From: Streptomyces sp. col6
Lineage (GTDB): Bacteria > Actinomycetota > Actinomycetes > Streptomycetales > Streptomycetaceae
Assembly (NCBI RefSeq): GCF_008042035.1
Contig: NZ_RDBL01000027.1
Coordinates: 1 to 55,990 of the forward strand
DNA length: 55,990 nucleotides
Reading direction: 5' to 3'
Position numbers and translations under genes: made by a program. The notes beneath the pieces are model-generated. The model had not been told where the DNA came from. It did not search any database and was given only the letters and a program-made list of their open reading frames with translations. This document shows, piece by piece, positions 45,976 through 54,559 of the stretch (its first letter is position 1; every line of letters begins with the position of its first letter).

Positions 45976-46295
45976 GCAGCGGCTCTTTCGGTCGACGTGC
46001 CCGCACCGGTGACCGGGCGACCGTCATGCCCGGCGTACGGACCGGTGACGGCGCCATCATCGCGGCCGGCGCCCAAGTCACCGCCGACGTCCCGCCGTAC
46101 ACGATCGTCGGCGGCAACCTGGCCAGACCGATCCGGCAACGCTTTGACAACGCCGACATCGAGCGGCTGCAGCGCGCCGCGTGGTGGGACTGGCCCGCCG
46201 ACCTGGTTACCGAGCACACCCGCACGATCATGGCCGGCACCCCGGCCGACATCGAATGCATAGCCACCGAGCACGGATTGGGGAAGTCCCTTTGA
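45976..46295 (+). pseudogene. C-terminal half of a Vat/CatB-type xenobiotic acetyltransferase
   Basis: Hexapeptide-repeat acetyltransferases inactivate streptogramin A or chloramphenicol. What remains is RATVMPGVRTGDGAIIAAGA, QVTADVPPYTIVGGNLARPI, RQRFDNADIERLQRAAWWDW, PADLVTEHTRTIMAGTPADI, ECIATEH: the last hexapeptide coils and the C-terminal helical tail with the W-W-D-W motif. The catalytic His and the N-terminal coils are gone, replaced by transposase sequence in the same frame. Its stop overlaps the start of the lyase gene, and a following streptogramin B lyase makes a Vat-type streptogramin A acetyltransferase the more likely ancestor. Inactive as it stands. Confidence 0.75.
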
Positions 46296-47200
46296 GTCAT
46301 GTGACCCAGGTGTCCATCGAGGAGCACACGGTGGCCGACGGCGCAGCGGGGCCCTACGCCCTCACCACAGGGCCGGACGGCGCGCTGTGGTTCACGCTCG
46401 TCCACTCGGGCCGGATCGGCCGGCTCGTTCCCGGCGAGGAGCCGACCGGCCACCGACTTGCCCCCGACAGCGGGCCGACCGTCATCGTGCCCGGCCCGGA
46501 CGGCGCGCTGTGGTTCACCGAGTACCGGGCGGACCGGATCGGTCGGATCACCATCGACGGCGTGATCGATGAATTCGGCCTGCCCGCGCCCGGCTGCGGG
46601 CCATTCGGGATTGCGACGGGCCCCGACGGTGCGCTGTGGTTCACCGAGACTGCTGCTGACCGTATCGGCCGTATCACAGTCGACGGCCACGTCACCGAGT
46701 TCCCGCTACCCGTCACAGGCGCGTTCCCCTCAGCGATCACCGCGGGAGGAGATGGCGGGATGTGGTTCACCCTCAACCAGGCGGGCGCCATCGGGCGAAT
46801 CGGCATGGACGGTGCAGTCGTTCTCCATCCGCTGCCGACGGAGGCGGCGGCGCCGGTCGGGATTGCCGCAGGCCGCGACGGCGAGCTGTGGTTCGTCGAG
46901 ATCGCCGCCGGCCAGATCGGGCGGATCACTCCCGACGGGCACATCACTGAGTTCCCGCTGCCCGACCGCGCCGCCCGGCCGCACGCCGTCACCGTGGACG
47001 ACGACGGGGCCGCGTGGTTCACCGAATGGGGAGGCAACCGCGTCGGCAGAGTCACCCCCGACGGCTCGGTCACAGTCCACGACCTGCCCACTCCCCGCTC
47101 CGAACCGCACGGCATCGCCGTCGGCCCCGACGGCGCCCTGTGGACCGCACTCGAGATCGGCGCACTCGCCCGCATCGCTTCTGCAGACAACGCCGCCTGA
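46292..47200 (+). CDS. vgb: Virginiamycin B (streptogramin B) lyase
   Basis: 302 residues. TTG 46292 overlaps the previous stop (TTGA) and follows GGGGAAG; GTG 46301 is an alternative. Vgb opens the cyclic depsipeptide of streptogramin B by elimination. Seven blades of a beta-propeller are visible through the repeat GPDGALWFTE...IGRIT.DG, as in GPYALTTGPDGALWFTLVHS, PFGIATGPDGALWFTETAAD, PVGIAAGRDGELWFVEIAAG. Catalytic residues known from the staphylococcal enzyme (His228, His270, Glu284) correspond to His231 (RPHAVTVDD), His273 (EPHGIAVG) and Glu288 (ALEIG), with matching spacing. All are conserved, so the enzyme should be active. It is coupled to the acetyltransferase remnant and followed by a YciI-like gene. 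Confidence 0.92.
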   Translation: MSHVTQVSIEEHTVADGAAGPYALTTGPDGALWFTLVHSGRIGRLVPGEEPTGHRLAPDSGPTVIVPGPDGALWFTEYRADRIGRITIDGVIDEFGLPAPGCGPFGIATGPDGALWFTETAADRIGRITVDGHVTEFPLPVTGAFPSAITAGGDGGMWFTLNQAGAIGRIGMDGAVVLHPLPTEAAAPVGIAAGRDGELWFVEIAAGQIGRITPDGHITEFPLPDRAARPHAVTVDDDGAAWFTEWGGNRVGRVTPDGSVTVHDLPTPRSEPHGIAVGPDGALWTALEIGALARIASADNAA

Positions 47201-47267
47201 ACAGACCGCCCCACGTTCCCACCCCGTCAACAGCGATCGTCCTTGCGACGATCGGAGAGGAAAGTTC

Positions 47268-47615
47268 ATGAAATTTGCCCTCGTCATCTTCGAGACCCAC
47301 GAGTCGCGCAGCCGGATCCAGGCCGACCGGGCCGCATACCGCAAGGAGTACGAAGGATGGATCGGAGGCATCGCCGCAGCCGGAAAGCTGGTCGGCGGCG
47401 AGGCCCTGGAGACCGAGCACACCGCACCCGCGACGGTACGAACTGCGGCAGACGGGACGCCGACGGTGACCGACGGACCCGCCCACGCCGGCGAGGAGAC
47501 CCTCGGCGGCTGGTTCATCATCGACGTGGCCGACCGCCAGGAAGCCCTCGAACTGGCCAAGAGCCTCCCCACCCCGGAAACCGTCGAGATCCGCCCGATC
47601 CTCGAATCCGCCTGA
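47268..47615 (+). CDS. YciI-like (YCII domain) protein
   Basis: 115 residues, ATG 47268 with GGAGAGGAAAG upstream. Pattern: MKFALVIFETHESRSRIQAD, EYEGWIGGIAAAGKLVGGEA, LETEHTAPATVRTAADGTPT, TDGPAHAGEETLGGWFIIDV, DRQEALELAKSLPTPETVEI. This is the actinobacterial DGPF/YCII dimeric alpha-beta fold, often found next to ECF sigma factors but here 67 bases after vgb and probably co-transcribed. Biochemical role unknown. A strong hairpin follows. Confidence 0.85.
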   Translation: MKFALVIFETHESRSRIQADRAAYRKEYEGWIGGIAAAGKLVGGEALETEHTAPATVRTAADGTPTVTDGPAHAGEETLGGWFIIDVADRQEALELAKSLPTPETVEIRPILESA

Positions 47616-47635
47616 ACAACACCGACAGTCGGCCC

Positions 47636-47683
47636 GGCGGCACGACAGCACCAGGCCGACGGAGCCGCCGCTGTCGTGCCGCC
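47636..47683 (+). terminator. Hairpin terminator after the YciI-like gene
   Basis: Perfect 14-bp stem GGCGGCACGACAGC / GCTGTCGTGCCGCC with a 20-base loop, starting 20 bases after the stop. Confidence 0.7.
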
Positions 47684-47689
47684 CGGCTC

Positions 47690-48199
47690 CGCCTCATGTC
47701 CTCCAGGACAGGCAGACCGTCGTCACATGGCGGGCCGAAGTCAATGTCGATGTCTGAGTCGTACGCCTCGGCCCCAGGGGCGCACTATGGATGGAGCAAC
47801 TGCCGAAACAACGGATGTGGACAACCTTCTCCTCGACGTGAATCGTTGCCGGTGACGCCGCCGGCGTTGCCGAGGCCAAGCGACTGGCACAGAGTTGCAC
47901 GCCTCCACGATGTTCAAGGGAGCGCTGACTGCGCGAGCAACCCCGGCACGCCCGAGGCTACGGCCCCGTGTGAGTACCCTTCGGCGGTGGACGGTGAGCT
48001 CGTCGGGGGCGACGGGTTTCCCCGGAGGCTTCGTCGTTCCGTGGCCGTGCCCGCCTCCGCACTGGAGAAGTCGTGGCACGCTAGCCGCTCTGTGGCCGGC
48101 CCCGGGATCGGAGCCACCCTCGGGGCCCACCCCCGACAGTGGTCCGGCGAGGGTGAGTTGGCCAGATACCCGGGGCGGTGAGCGTGGATTCGCCGCTGG
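47690..48199. other. Gap of about 500 bases
   Basis: No gene supported. Composition suggests decayed mobile-element flank; the opposite side carries the TetR and ISL3 remnants. Confidence 0.4.
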
Positions 48200-48407
48200 T
48201 CAGGGGGTGCGGAATCCGACGAGGTCGGCGAGCAGGTTGGTGCTGTGGTCGAAGAAGACGGTGTCGTTGTCGAAGGCGCCGCGGAGGTGGCCGAAGAGTT
48301 CCATGCTGATGGCTCCGAAGAGTTGGGTGTAGGCGCTGACAGCGCGCATGAGCAGTGCGGGCGGGACGTCGTGGAAGCCTGTTGCCTCGGTGAGGGTCGC
48401 GGCGTTC
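48200..48407 (-). pseudogene. C-terminal fragment of a TetR regulator (WHG-type domain)
   Basis: Reads NAATLTEATGFHDVPPALLM, RAVSAYTQLFGAISMELFGH, LRGAFDNDTVFFDHSTNLLA, DLVGFRTP, stop at 48200. The LFGAISMELFGHL helix is typical of TetR C-terminal domains of the WHG type. The DNA-binding half is absent; at about 48407 the sequence becomes ISL3 transposase. Confidence 0.7.
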
Positions 48408-49769
48408 GTTCGCCCTGGCGCTCGGTGAGCATCTGGCCGAAGGAGCGGACGTGGCCGGTGAGGGCGTCCAGTTCAGGGCAGTGGACCAGAACGGCCTTAT
48501 GTCGAAGGTGCTCCGTCTCGTTGAGGTTCTCCGGCCGGCGGAGGATCCACCCGGCGACGACACGAGGTGATGGCGGCCGAGCGGTGACGGCGCCTGGCGA
48601 GAGCCGCTTCTCCCGGAAATAGGTGCGAACCCGCTGGTAGCTGCCCTGATAGCCGAGCGGCACGATCTCCTCCCACACCCTCCAGGCGGTCGTGCAGCCT
48701 TGGTTCCAGCGGTCATCCAGGTAAGGCTTGAAGGCATCGAGTTTGGATGGTCGGCCATGCCACTGCCCCTGGAACAGTTCCTCCGGGGTGGCTGCGTCGG
48801 CCAAGAGCTTGACGGTGCGGGAGGTCATCCGGAGTTGGCGGCCGATCGCCCTCCGGCTGAGCCCGGCGGCCAGCAGTTCGTGGACGGTCGCGTGGTTGAC
48901 GCGAGTGCGGTCGGCGAAGCGGTGTCCCCTTGGCCAGGGCGAGCCGGAGGGGTCTTCGAACCTCTCCGGCTCGGGGGCAGGCTGGGCTGGATCTGGCGCC
49001 AGGACCTGCAGGCATCCGCGGTGGTCTGCGACGCACCGCTCGGCGGCCTCGCTCAGGTTGTGCCAAAGATGCCACCGGTCCGCGACCTGCACCGCTTGTG
49101 GTGCCCCGGCTGTGGCGCCTTCGGCGAAGAATGGTGCCCGATCGCGGCAGACCACCTCCACCCCGGGCCGATTCGCGAGCCAAGTGGCCAGGCTGGACGC
49201 CTCCCGGTCGGGCAGCAGGTCCACTGGACGCCGGCTTTCGACGTCGACCAGGACGGTCCCGTAGTGGCGGCCTTTGCGGGTCGCATACTCATCGACGCCG
49301 ACTACCCGAGGGGCTGGGACTTCGGGGTCGGGCAACGCCTTGACCAGTCTGAGCACCGTACTCCGGCTGACAGACACGCCGAAGACTCTCGCCATGCGAG
49401 CACCGGCCCGGCCGGCGAGTGCGAGGCCCACCGCAGCCAGCGTCGACCGCAGGCGCTCGGTCCGCCGGCCGTACCGACGAGTTAAACCCGGCAGCTGTTC
49501 GGCGAAGGTCCGCCGCCCGCACGAGGTGACCGGGCAGAGGAACCGGCGAACCCGTAAACAGAGAGCGACCCGTCTGCCTCCGCTGGGCACATCAGCGGGA
49601 AACCGCAGGTAGGAGCTGTGAATCCGCCGTGATCAGATCCCGCATTCGGGACAGATGGCCCCGCCACCTTGCTTCGGGCCTCGATGTGAACCGCCTCGTC
49701 GTTCACGGCCACGGACAGCACCACCACGTCGGATGCCGACGGGAACAGCAACTCCTCCAGCCGGAGCAT
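48408..49769 (-). pseudogene. ISL3-family transposase, frameshifted and 3' truncated
   Basis: ATG 49769 starts MLRLEELLFPSASDVVVLSV, AVNDEAVHIEARSKVAGPS; then a +1 shift and an in-frame TGA lead to ICPECGI and RRIHSSYLRFPADVPSGGRR, the N-terminal zinc-finger region. The rest is continuous: LCLRVRRFLCPVTSCGRRTF, RVVGVDEYATRKGRHYGTVL, VQVADRWHLWHNLSEAAERC, RMTSRTVKLLADAATPEELF, and EHLRHKAVLVHCPELDALTG up to MLTERQGE at 48408, where a TetR fragment begins. The C-terminal DDE residue region (WSSGVVEG) is missing. Inactive. Confidence 0.85.
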
Positions 49770-49950
49770 CACTTCTTCCACGGGCCGAACTGTCAGCCAC
49801 ACCACACCCGCTACGGATCAATTCCGGGCATCTTCCCCCGGACCCGCTCGCCCGACGATCATCACTCAGAGTGCATGCTCCACGGAAAGTGAGCCAGAAC
49901 CGGTCCTCGTGAACAGAGCCAGCTGACCAAGGGCGGAGTTCGCTGCTGGA

Positions 49951-50460
49951 TCACGCATCCCAGTCCGCGTAGTCCCCGATCGCCACGTCGTCGCAGAACG
50001 TCTCCCAGAACCCGTTGTCCGCGAGAGCGGTCTCGTCGATGCCGGAGATGAGATCGCGAAGCTCTTCCGCCACCTTCTCGTACCTGTCCTCGTAGCCGTC
50101 CGCGTAGAACGGGAAGCGGGCGATCGCCGCGGCCACGCATTGGCTGAATGAGTCGAGATCGCTGTTCACGTGATGAGCGCTCGCCGAGTCGATCGTGGGA
50201 ATCTGCACCACGTGACCCGTGGCAACGTCGACGGCGATGCGCCCGGACAGGCCACTCGTCGCGATGGCGACCAGCCCCCGCTCACCGATCCCCGCGAGGA
50301 ACACCGGCTCGCTCAGCGGCCGGTACTCGTACCCGATCAACCCGGCCGGGATGCCGACCTCACCGAGATCGGCAGCAACCTGGGCGGGCGCCTCGGGCGG
50401 AGCCTCGACGCGGATCAAGACGAACTCGGGCTTCGGCAAGTGCGGCAGGGGCTGACTCAC
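49951..50460 (-). CDS. SUKH-4 family immunity-type protein
   Basis: 169 residues; GTG 50460 preceded by GGAGAAG. Pattern: IPAGLIGYEYRPLSEPVFLA, GIGERGLVAIATSGLSGRIA, VDVATGHVVQIPTIDSASAH, HVNSDLDSFSQCVAAAIARF, PFYADGYEDRYEKVAEELRD, LADNGFWETFCDDVAIGDYA. The IAVDVATGHVV...VNSDLDSFSQC arrangement is that of SUKH-4 immunity proteins (compare VNSSLAAFA and similar). It would protect the cell against a co-evolved toxin; none is found near. Stands alone, ISL3 remnant upstream in its 3' direction. Confidence 0.8.
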   Translation of the reverse strand: MSQPLPHLPKPEFVLIRVEAPPEAPAQVAADLGEVGIPAGLIGYEYRPLSEPVFLAGIGERGLVAIATSGLSGRIAVDVATGHVVQIPTIDSASAHHVNSDLDSFSQCVAAAIARFPFYADGYEDRYEKVAEELRDLISGIDETALADNGFWETFCDDVAIGDYADWDA

Positions 50461-50686
50461 GGGAAGATCTTCTCCCGAAGGACTGCCCCGGCAACACCCG
50501 CAGACCCGTGAGACGGGCGCACGGCGTTGGGCAGTCGGGTTCCGACATCACCCATTCAAGTTCAGTAGCGCGCACCGTCAGCAGAAGCATCCCGGCAGGG
50601 TCTGCGGGCTTGAAGCCCGCTGTCAGGGCAGCACGCCCCGCAGTCCTCGGTACGGCGAGAGCCGGAGACGGCGCGAACGAGGCAGG
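50461..50686. other. Short intergenic region
   Basis: No gene. Presumably the SUKH-4 promoter region. Confidence 0.4.
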
Positions 50687-51373
50687 CTACTTGGTGAACA
50701 GCTCGCTGACGCCCCAGATCGCTGAGGCCACCAGTACTGCGATGGCGAGCACCAGGGGTGCCTTGCTGGCGCGTCGAGGTACCGGGGGAACGGCGGCCGG
50801 TATGGGCATGGGGTCCAGATGCCCCCCGAACGCTTCCACGATGGGTGGCTGGGGCTCACCGAATACCCATACAGGAGGGCGGGACACCCCCTGCCGCAGT
50901 GTGCCGTCACCAAGGCGCAGCCAGCGCACGCCGGCAACGTCGGTGAACTCGACCTGTAAATCGAGCACGTCCGGCGTGCCTGCTAGAAGTTCGGAGGTGG
51001 CCGACGCGCCTCCGCCCAGGACACTTTGCCTCTCGGCGGAAGCCTGCCCAGGAGAGGGGAACGTGATCACTTCGTTCTGCAGGTACACCGTCAGATCTCT
51101 GACCGGCTGATCGCTGCTGTTACTGACCATGACCCGGTGCAGGTGTCGCCGTTCATCGAGGGTCGATCGGCTATTGATCACTTTCACCGCGACCATGGAT
51201 GCCTGCCGAAGAGCGTCCCGACGGTCCGCTGCCCGCTCTCGTTCCGCAACAATCAGCTCGCGTTCTCTGATGCGTTGGTTCTGACGCGCCTGCGAGCGGT
51301 AAGCGGCGTACGCCACACCGAGCCCGCCAACCCCCACTGCTGCCCCTACGACACCGATCGCGATTTCCACCAC
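50687..51373 (-). CDS. Membrane-anchored hypothetical protein
   Basis: 228 residues from GTG 51373 (GTG 51370 equally possible). An N-terminal membrane segment (IAIGVVGAAVGVGGLGVAYA) is followed by a charged helical stretch (QARQNQRIRERELIVAERER), a beta-rich soluble domain (LHRVMVSNSSDQPVRDLTVY, DLQVEFTDVAGVRWLRLGDG, RPPVWVFGEP) and a C-terminal membrane segment (APLVLAIAVLVASAIWGVSE). The arrangement resembles actinobacterial proteins of unknown function with a domain like the C-terminal part of DUF-type membrane stress proteins; no name assigned. Divergent from the LexA-like gene. Confidence 0.75.
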   Translation of the reverse strand: MVEIAIGVVGAAVGVGGLGVAYAAYRSQARQNQRIRERELIVAERERAADRRDALRQASMVAVKVINSRSTLDERRHLHRVMVSNSSDQPVRDLTVYLQNEVITFPSPGQASAERQSVLGGGASATSELLAGTPDVLDLQVEFTDVAGVRWLRLGDGTLRQGVSRPPVWVFGEPQPPIVEAFGGHLDPMPIPAAVPPVPRRASKAPLVLAIAVLVASAIWGVSELFTK

Positions 51374-51558
51374 AGCGCTACCTTGCCGACTCGCCGGTCG
51401 GGGCGTCCAGCGCCATAGGCCATCGACGACTGATCGGTTAGAACCTGTCTGCACACGCACCCGTTCTGGTCGACCACTCTCGGCGGTGTGCCGGCGGCCC
51501 GGATGGAGCTGCGCCGCCGCGCCCGTGCGTCTGGGCAACGACGTGATGAGCGATCGGC

Positions 51559-51777
51559 GTGAACCCGACCGGGTTGTCGCCGCGGCAGGAGGCCGTCCTG
51601 CGCGCGGTGCGGGAGTGGATCGCCGAGCACGGTGAAGGCCCGTCGGTCAGGGTTATTGGTGCCCGGGTCGGTCTGTCGAGCACGAGCTCGGTCGCCTACC
51701 AGCTCGGGCGCCTGGAGGTGCTCGGGCTCATCAGCCGTACCGGCCGGCGCTGGCAGACCTGCCGCCTGCATCCCTAA
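51559..51777 (+). CDS. Stand-alone LexA-type winged-helix DNA-binding protein
   Basis: 72 residues, GTG 51559. The whole protein is a LexA N-terminal domain: LSPRQEAVLRAVREWIAEHG, EGPSVRVIGARVGLSSTSSV, AYQLGRLEVLGLISRTGRRW. There is no peptidase (Ser-Lys) domain, so it cannot be self-cleaved in an SOS response. Likely a small repressor or activator of an integrative element. Similar one-domain proteins are common on actinobacterial plasmids and integrated elements. Confidence 0.8.
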   Translation: MNPTGLSPRQEAVLRAVREWIAEHGEGPSVRVIGARVGLSSTSSVAYQLGRLEVLGLISRTGRRWQTCRLHP

Positions 51778-52003
51778 CCCGGGTACTGGGTCAGCGGTCC
51801 GGGCGCTGGGCGGACCGGGGTGGAAACGCTGGCCCATTTGCTGCGGGCGCTGACCCGAACACTGACCCAGGCCCACAGCGCCGCTTCCGGCTGGTCTCGT
51901 TTCTCCTTGACGCAGCGCGCTGCCCGGAACTCGTCAGACCGTGGTCAAGGGGTCCCGCCGCAGGCTGCCCGTGCCCCCGTCCGGTGCAGTGAAGGAGCCC
52001 CCA
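51778..52003. other. Short intergenic stretch
   Basis: Non-coding as far as can be seen. A short frame with the motif RALTRTLTQ near 51845 resembles one near 55770 on the other strand. Confidence 0.35.
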
Positions 52004-52183
52004 ATGCCGTGTACCACCCGTCCGCGAGCGTGCCGTGAGGTGCGGGCCCGGCCGGCACCTGCGGTGGCCCCTGCAGATGCCCCTTGGGATCCCCCTTCGG
52101 TGCCCGGTCGTCGAAACCCCGCGAAGGTGCTGGTCAGGGCGGAATGGAGCGTTGAAGCTCCTATAGATCGTCAAGTCGGGTAG
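52004..52183 (+). CDS. Small basic hypothetical protein (59 aa)
   Basis: ATG 52004 has AAGGAG six bases upstream (MPCTTRPRACREVRARPAPA, then RRNPAKVLVRAEWSVEAPI). The ribosome site is the main support; composition is Pro/Arg/Ala-rich, so it may be chance. No family. Confidence 0.35.
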   Translation: MPCTTRPRACREVRARPAPAVAPADAPWDPPSVPGRRNPAKVLVRAEWSVEAPIDRQVG

Positions 52184-52204
52184 TGAGGTCCATAGGATGC
52201 GCTC

Positions 52205-52729
52205 GTGACTCGGTTTGATGAGGTTAAGGCGACGTTCTGGGGCGAGGGCCTGTACGGGGTTCAGCCACCGCTGACCGACGCGGTCGTACAGGATGCCGAG
52301 CGCCAGCTCGGTGTCCGTCTGCCGGCCTCGTTGCTGGAGATCTTGCGGGTCCGAAACGGGGGCCCGGTGGCGGAGGTGTGGAACGCGTTCCCGACCGATG
52401 TGCCGACCTCGTGGAGCGAGAACCACGTTCCGCTCGACGACATGATGGGCATCGGCCGTCACGACAGCCAGCCGTCGTTGCTGGACTCAGGTTATCTGGT
52501 TGAGGAATGGAGTCTTCCTTCACCTCTTGTGCTGCTCTCCGGTGATGGCCACTGCTGGATCGCCCTCGATTACCGGACATGCGGAGAGCAGGGGGAGCCG
52601 TCCGTGACGTGGTTCGACGTGGACACCGACACGGAGCTCCCGCTGGCAACGGACTTCCAGGCGTTCGTCGAGCGGCTGGCCGCGGCCGCGTCGCTCGATG
52701 ACTCGGACGGCAGCCAGTCGGCATCATGA
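52205..52729 (+). CDS. SMI1/KNR4 (SUKH-1) family protein
   Basis: 174 residues from GTG 52205. Typical SUKH-1: GVQPPLTDAVVQDAERQLGV, RLPASLLEILRVRNGGPVAE, PLDDMMGIGRHDSQPSLLDS, LVLLSGDGHCWIALDYRTCG, GEPSVTWFDVDTDTELPLAT, FQAFVERL. The L-P.SL..IL...NGG pattern and the late WIALDYR...VTWFD are the core signatures. Different subgroup from the genes at 11627 and 33828, closer to classical SMI1. No toxin nearby. It is 22 bases after the possible small gene at 52004. Confidence 0.88.
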   Translation: MTRFDEVKATFWGEGLYGVQPPLTDAVVQDAERQLGVRLPASLLEILRVRNGGPVAEVWNAFPTDVPTSWSENHVPLDDMMGIGRHDSQPSLLDSGYLVEEWSLPSPLVLLSGDGHCWIALDYRTCGEQGEPSVTWFDVDTDTELPLATDFQAFVERLAAAASLDDSDGSQSAS

Positions 52730-52755
52730 TCCGGCTCCGCCCGAGCCCGCCGTGT

Positions 52756-53000
52756 TCAGGATGCCTGTGCTCCTGAGGGCCTGTAGACCTCGCTGGCGAC
52801 GAACCTCTTGAGGCACCGCATGATGTCCTTGGTGGACATGCCCTCGGTGGCGTCTGGCGACGTAGTCCCGGGTCCGTTGGTCGTGCCTCATGCGGACCAG
52901 GACGATGGTGTAGAGGGCACTGTTGGCATTGCGGTCCCCGCCGCGGTTGATGCGGTGACGGTTGGTCCGGCCGCGGACGAGGCGGGGATCGGGGCCGCCC
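52756..53000 (-). pseudogene. IS110-family transposase C-terminal fragment
   Basis: Reads RGRTNRHRINRGGDRNANSA, LYTIVLVRMRHDQRTRDYVA, RR, then in another frame GMSTKDIMRCLKRFVASEVY, stop at 52756. Matches the conserved end of IS110 transposases (NRGGDR.AN.ALY.IV..RM). The N-terminal DEDD domain is missing. Confidence 0.8.
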
Positions 53001-53004
53001 CACA

Positions 53005-53471
53005 AAGGTGCGCGAAAAATGCTTCGGACCGGAGCCAGCCAGACCCCCGCCAGGACCTGCCGCCTGACCACCGCCCACGTCCTACACGACGAGGACGGCG
53101 TCGCCCTTCGTATCAACAAAACGCCGCTCAGGCTGCCGCCGCCCCTGGACGCTCTCGTCCTGCAACTCGTCGACATCGCGCACAGCCAGGAGCACGCGGT
53201 GAACAGCAACGAGCTGAACGCACCGTGGCTGTTCCCGACTCAGCGTCCTGGACGGGCGCTGACCAGCAGCCGCCTCGCAACCCGCCCGCGGAATATCGGC
53301 CTTCCGCCCGAGGCTGGGCGATGCGCCGCCCTGCTCGACCTCTGCACGCAGATGCCGCCGGCCGTGCTGCAACGGCTCCTCGGCATCAGCTCGATGGCGG
53401 CAGAGCGGTGGTCTGCCGGGGCGGTGAGAATTGCCTACGCAGCTGAGGTGGCCCGGCGGCCAGGACCCTGA
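53005..53471 (+). pseudogene. C-terminal part of a tyrosine-type site-specific recombinase
   Basis: Begins at the IS110 edge: RTCRLTTAHVLHDEDGVALR, INKTPLRLPPPLDALVLQLV, NAPWLFPTQRPGRALTSSRL, ATRPRNIGLPPEAGRCAALL, MPPAVLQRLLGISSMAAERW. This order (LTTDHV, PPPL..LV, LFPG..PGR.L, AALL.L....PP.VL..LLGI) is that of truncated actinobacterial XerD-like integrases, but the catalytic Arg and Tyr cannot be placed with confidence. The 5' half was lost to the IS110 insertion. Confidence 0.55.
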
Positions 53472-53519
53472 CGCTGAGCCTCATAGTGAGCCTTTTCCAA
53501 CCTCGCATTGAGGGCGTGA

Positions 53520-54014
53520 TTAGCTGCGGTGTTCGGCGCTGCTGTCGGCGATCGACCGGAACAGCTCGCGAGCCTGCTCGCAGAACTGCTCGACCTCCGT
53601 GATGTCCGGGTTGTCACCGTCGGCCAGCATCCGGGCCTGGAGTTGCTCGGAGCGCAGTCCGCCGTAGCGGGCCCGCACCTCGGCGGTCACCGGCTGGACC
53701 GCGATGTGCAGGTGCTTGCGCGCGTCGCGGCCGTGCGACCACATGCAGACGTAGGTCTGCTCGGGTCGGCACAACGTCTCCACGACACGAGCGGTATCGC
53801 GCAGAAGCGGGCCGAGTTCCGCCGCTGCCGTGTCGTCGAGTTCGGCGATGGCCACGACGTGGTCCCGCGGGCCGACGATCAGGGTGCCGAGATTCATCGG
53901 GCCGACGACGTGGTTCACCACCCAGGCAGCAGTCTCGTGCAGGACGCCCCCGGGCAACTCCCGGCGCCCGCTCAGAAGATCACACCCAAGACACCCTGTT
54001 ACATCCACGCGCAC
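53520..54014 (-). CDS. HIT-family protein
   Basis: About 164 residues; GTG 54014 or 54008 is the probable start. Nucleotide-binding HIT fold: CLGCDLLSGRRELPGGVLHE (Cys pair CxxC), VVNHVVGPMNLGTLIVGPRD, HVVAIAELDDTAAAELGPLL, VCMWSHGRDARKHLHIAVQP with the HxHxxx triad KHLHIAV. A C-terminal helix (FCEQARELFRSIADSS) follows. Complete, unlike the HIT protein at 15157. It may act as a hydrolase of nucleoside phosphoramidates. Context: between the integrase remnant and the small-gene run. Confidence 0.8.
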   Translation of the reverse strand: MRVDVTGCLGCDLLSGRRELPGGVLHETAAWVVNHVVGPMNLGTLIVGPRDHVVAIAELDDTAAAELGPLLRDTARVVETLCRPEQTYVCMWSHGRDARKHLHIAVQPVTAEVRARYGGLRSEQLQARMLADGDNPDITEVEQFCEQARELFRSIADSSAEHRS

Positions 54015-54186
54015 CAGCCTATACAGAGCGCAGCGATGAGGCCAGCGGCCAACTCGGCTGGGGAGCAGGCCCCACAGCCGCACCGATCAGGGACGGGATG
54101 CCTCCCGTTCTCGTGGCCATCGACTTCAGCGGTGGCCGGGCCGCCTCCCCACGTCAGACGACGCTCACCACCGAGAGGGCACAGCG

Positions 54187-54348
54187 ATGGCTCTATTCCG
54201 CACACCGAGATATCAGACCTTGCCGATATGGATGCGGATCGCCCGTCAGCAGAAGTGGGCCGCCGCCGGCGGTGCCGCCCACGTCGACCAGGCCGCGCAC
54301 GTCCTGGTCCTGGCCGCCGCCGCCCTCACCCTCGCCGCACTGAGCTGA
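54187..54348 (+). CDS. Small hypothetical protein (53 aa)
   Basis: ATG 54187, MALFRTPRYQTLPIWMRIAR, ending AAHVLVLAAAALTLAALS, a single hydrophobic C-terminal segment. It resembles small proteins I associate with actinobacterial integrative elements, without a function. First of a run of tiny plus-strand genes. Confidence 0.5.
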   Translation: MALFRTPRYQTLPIWMRIARQQKWAAAGGAAHVDQAAHVLVLAAAALTLAALS

Positions 54349-54388
54349 CCCACCCACCCGCAGACCATCACGAGAAAGGGGAAGTCTC

Positions 54389-54505
54389 ATGGACGCCCAG
54401 GAGATCGAGGAACAGCTGCGCCGCGAGCTCGAAGGGCAGGAACGCGCCGCCAGAGCGCTGGCCAAGGAAATCGCGAAGGCGGCGCAGCGGGACGGCGGCG
54501 CCTGA
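54389..54505 (+). CDS. Tiny coiled-coil protein (38 aa)
   Basis: ATG 54389 with GAAAGGGGAAG upstream; MDAQEIEEQLRRELEGQERA, then ARALAKEIAKAAQ. Fully helical, heptad-like spacing of Leu and Ala. A strong hairpin follows directly. Confidence 0.55.
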   Translation: MDAQEIEEQLRRELEGQERAARALAKEIAKAAQRDGGA

Positions 54506-54521
54506 GTAGAGAGGAACAGCG

Positions 54522-54559
54522 GCCGGGGCCGGCACGGGATCACTCGTGCCAGCCCCGGC
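54522..54559 (+). terminator. Hairpin terminator
   Basis: GCCGGGGCCGGCACG pairs with CGTGCCAGCCCCGGC (14 of 15 positions) around an 8-base loop, 16 bases after the tiny coiled-coil gene. Confidence 0.75.
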
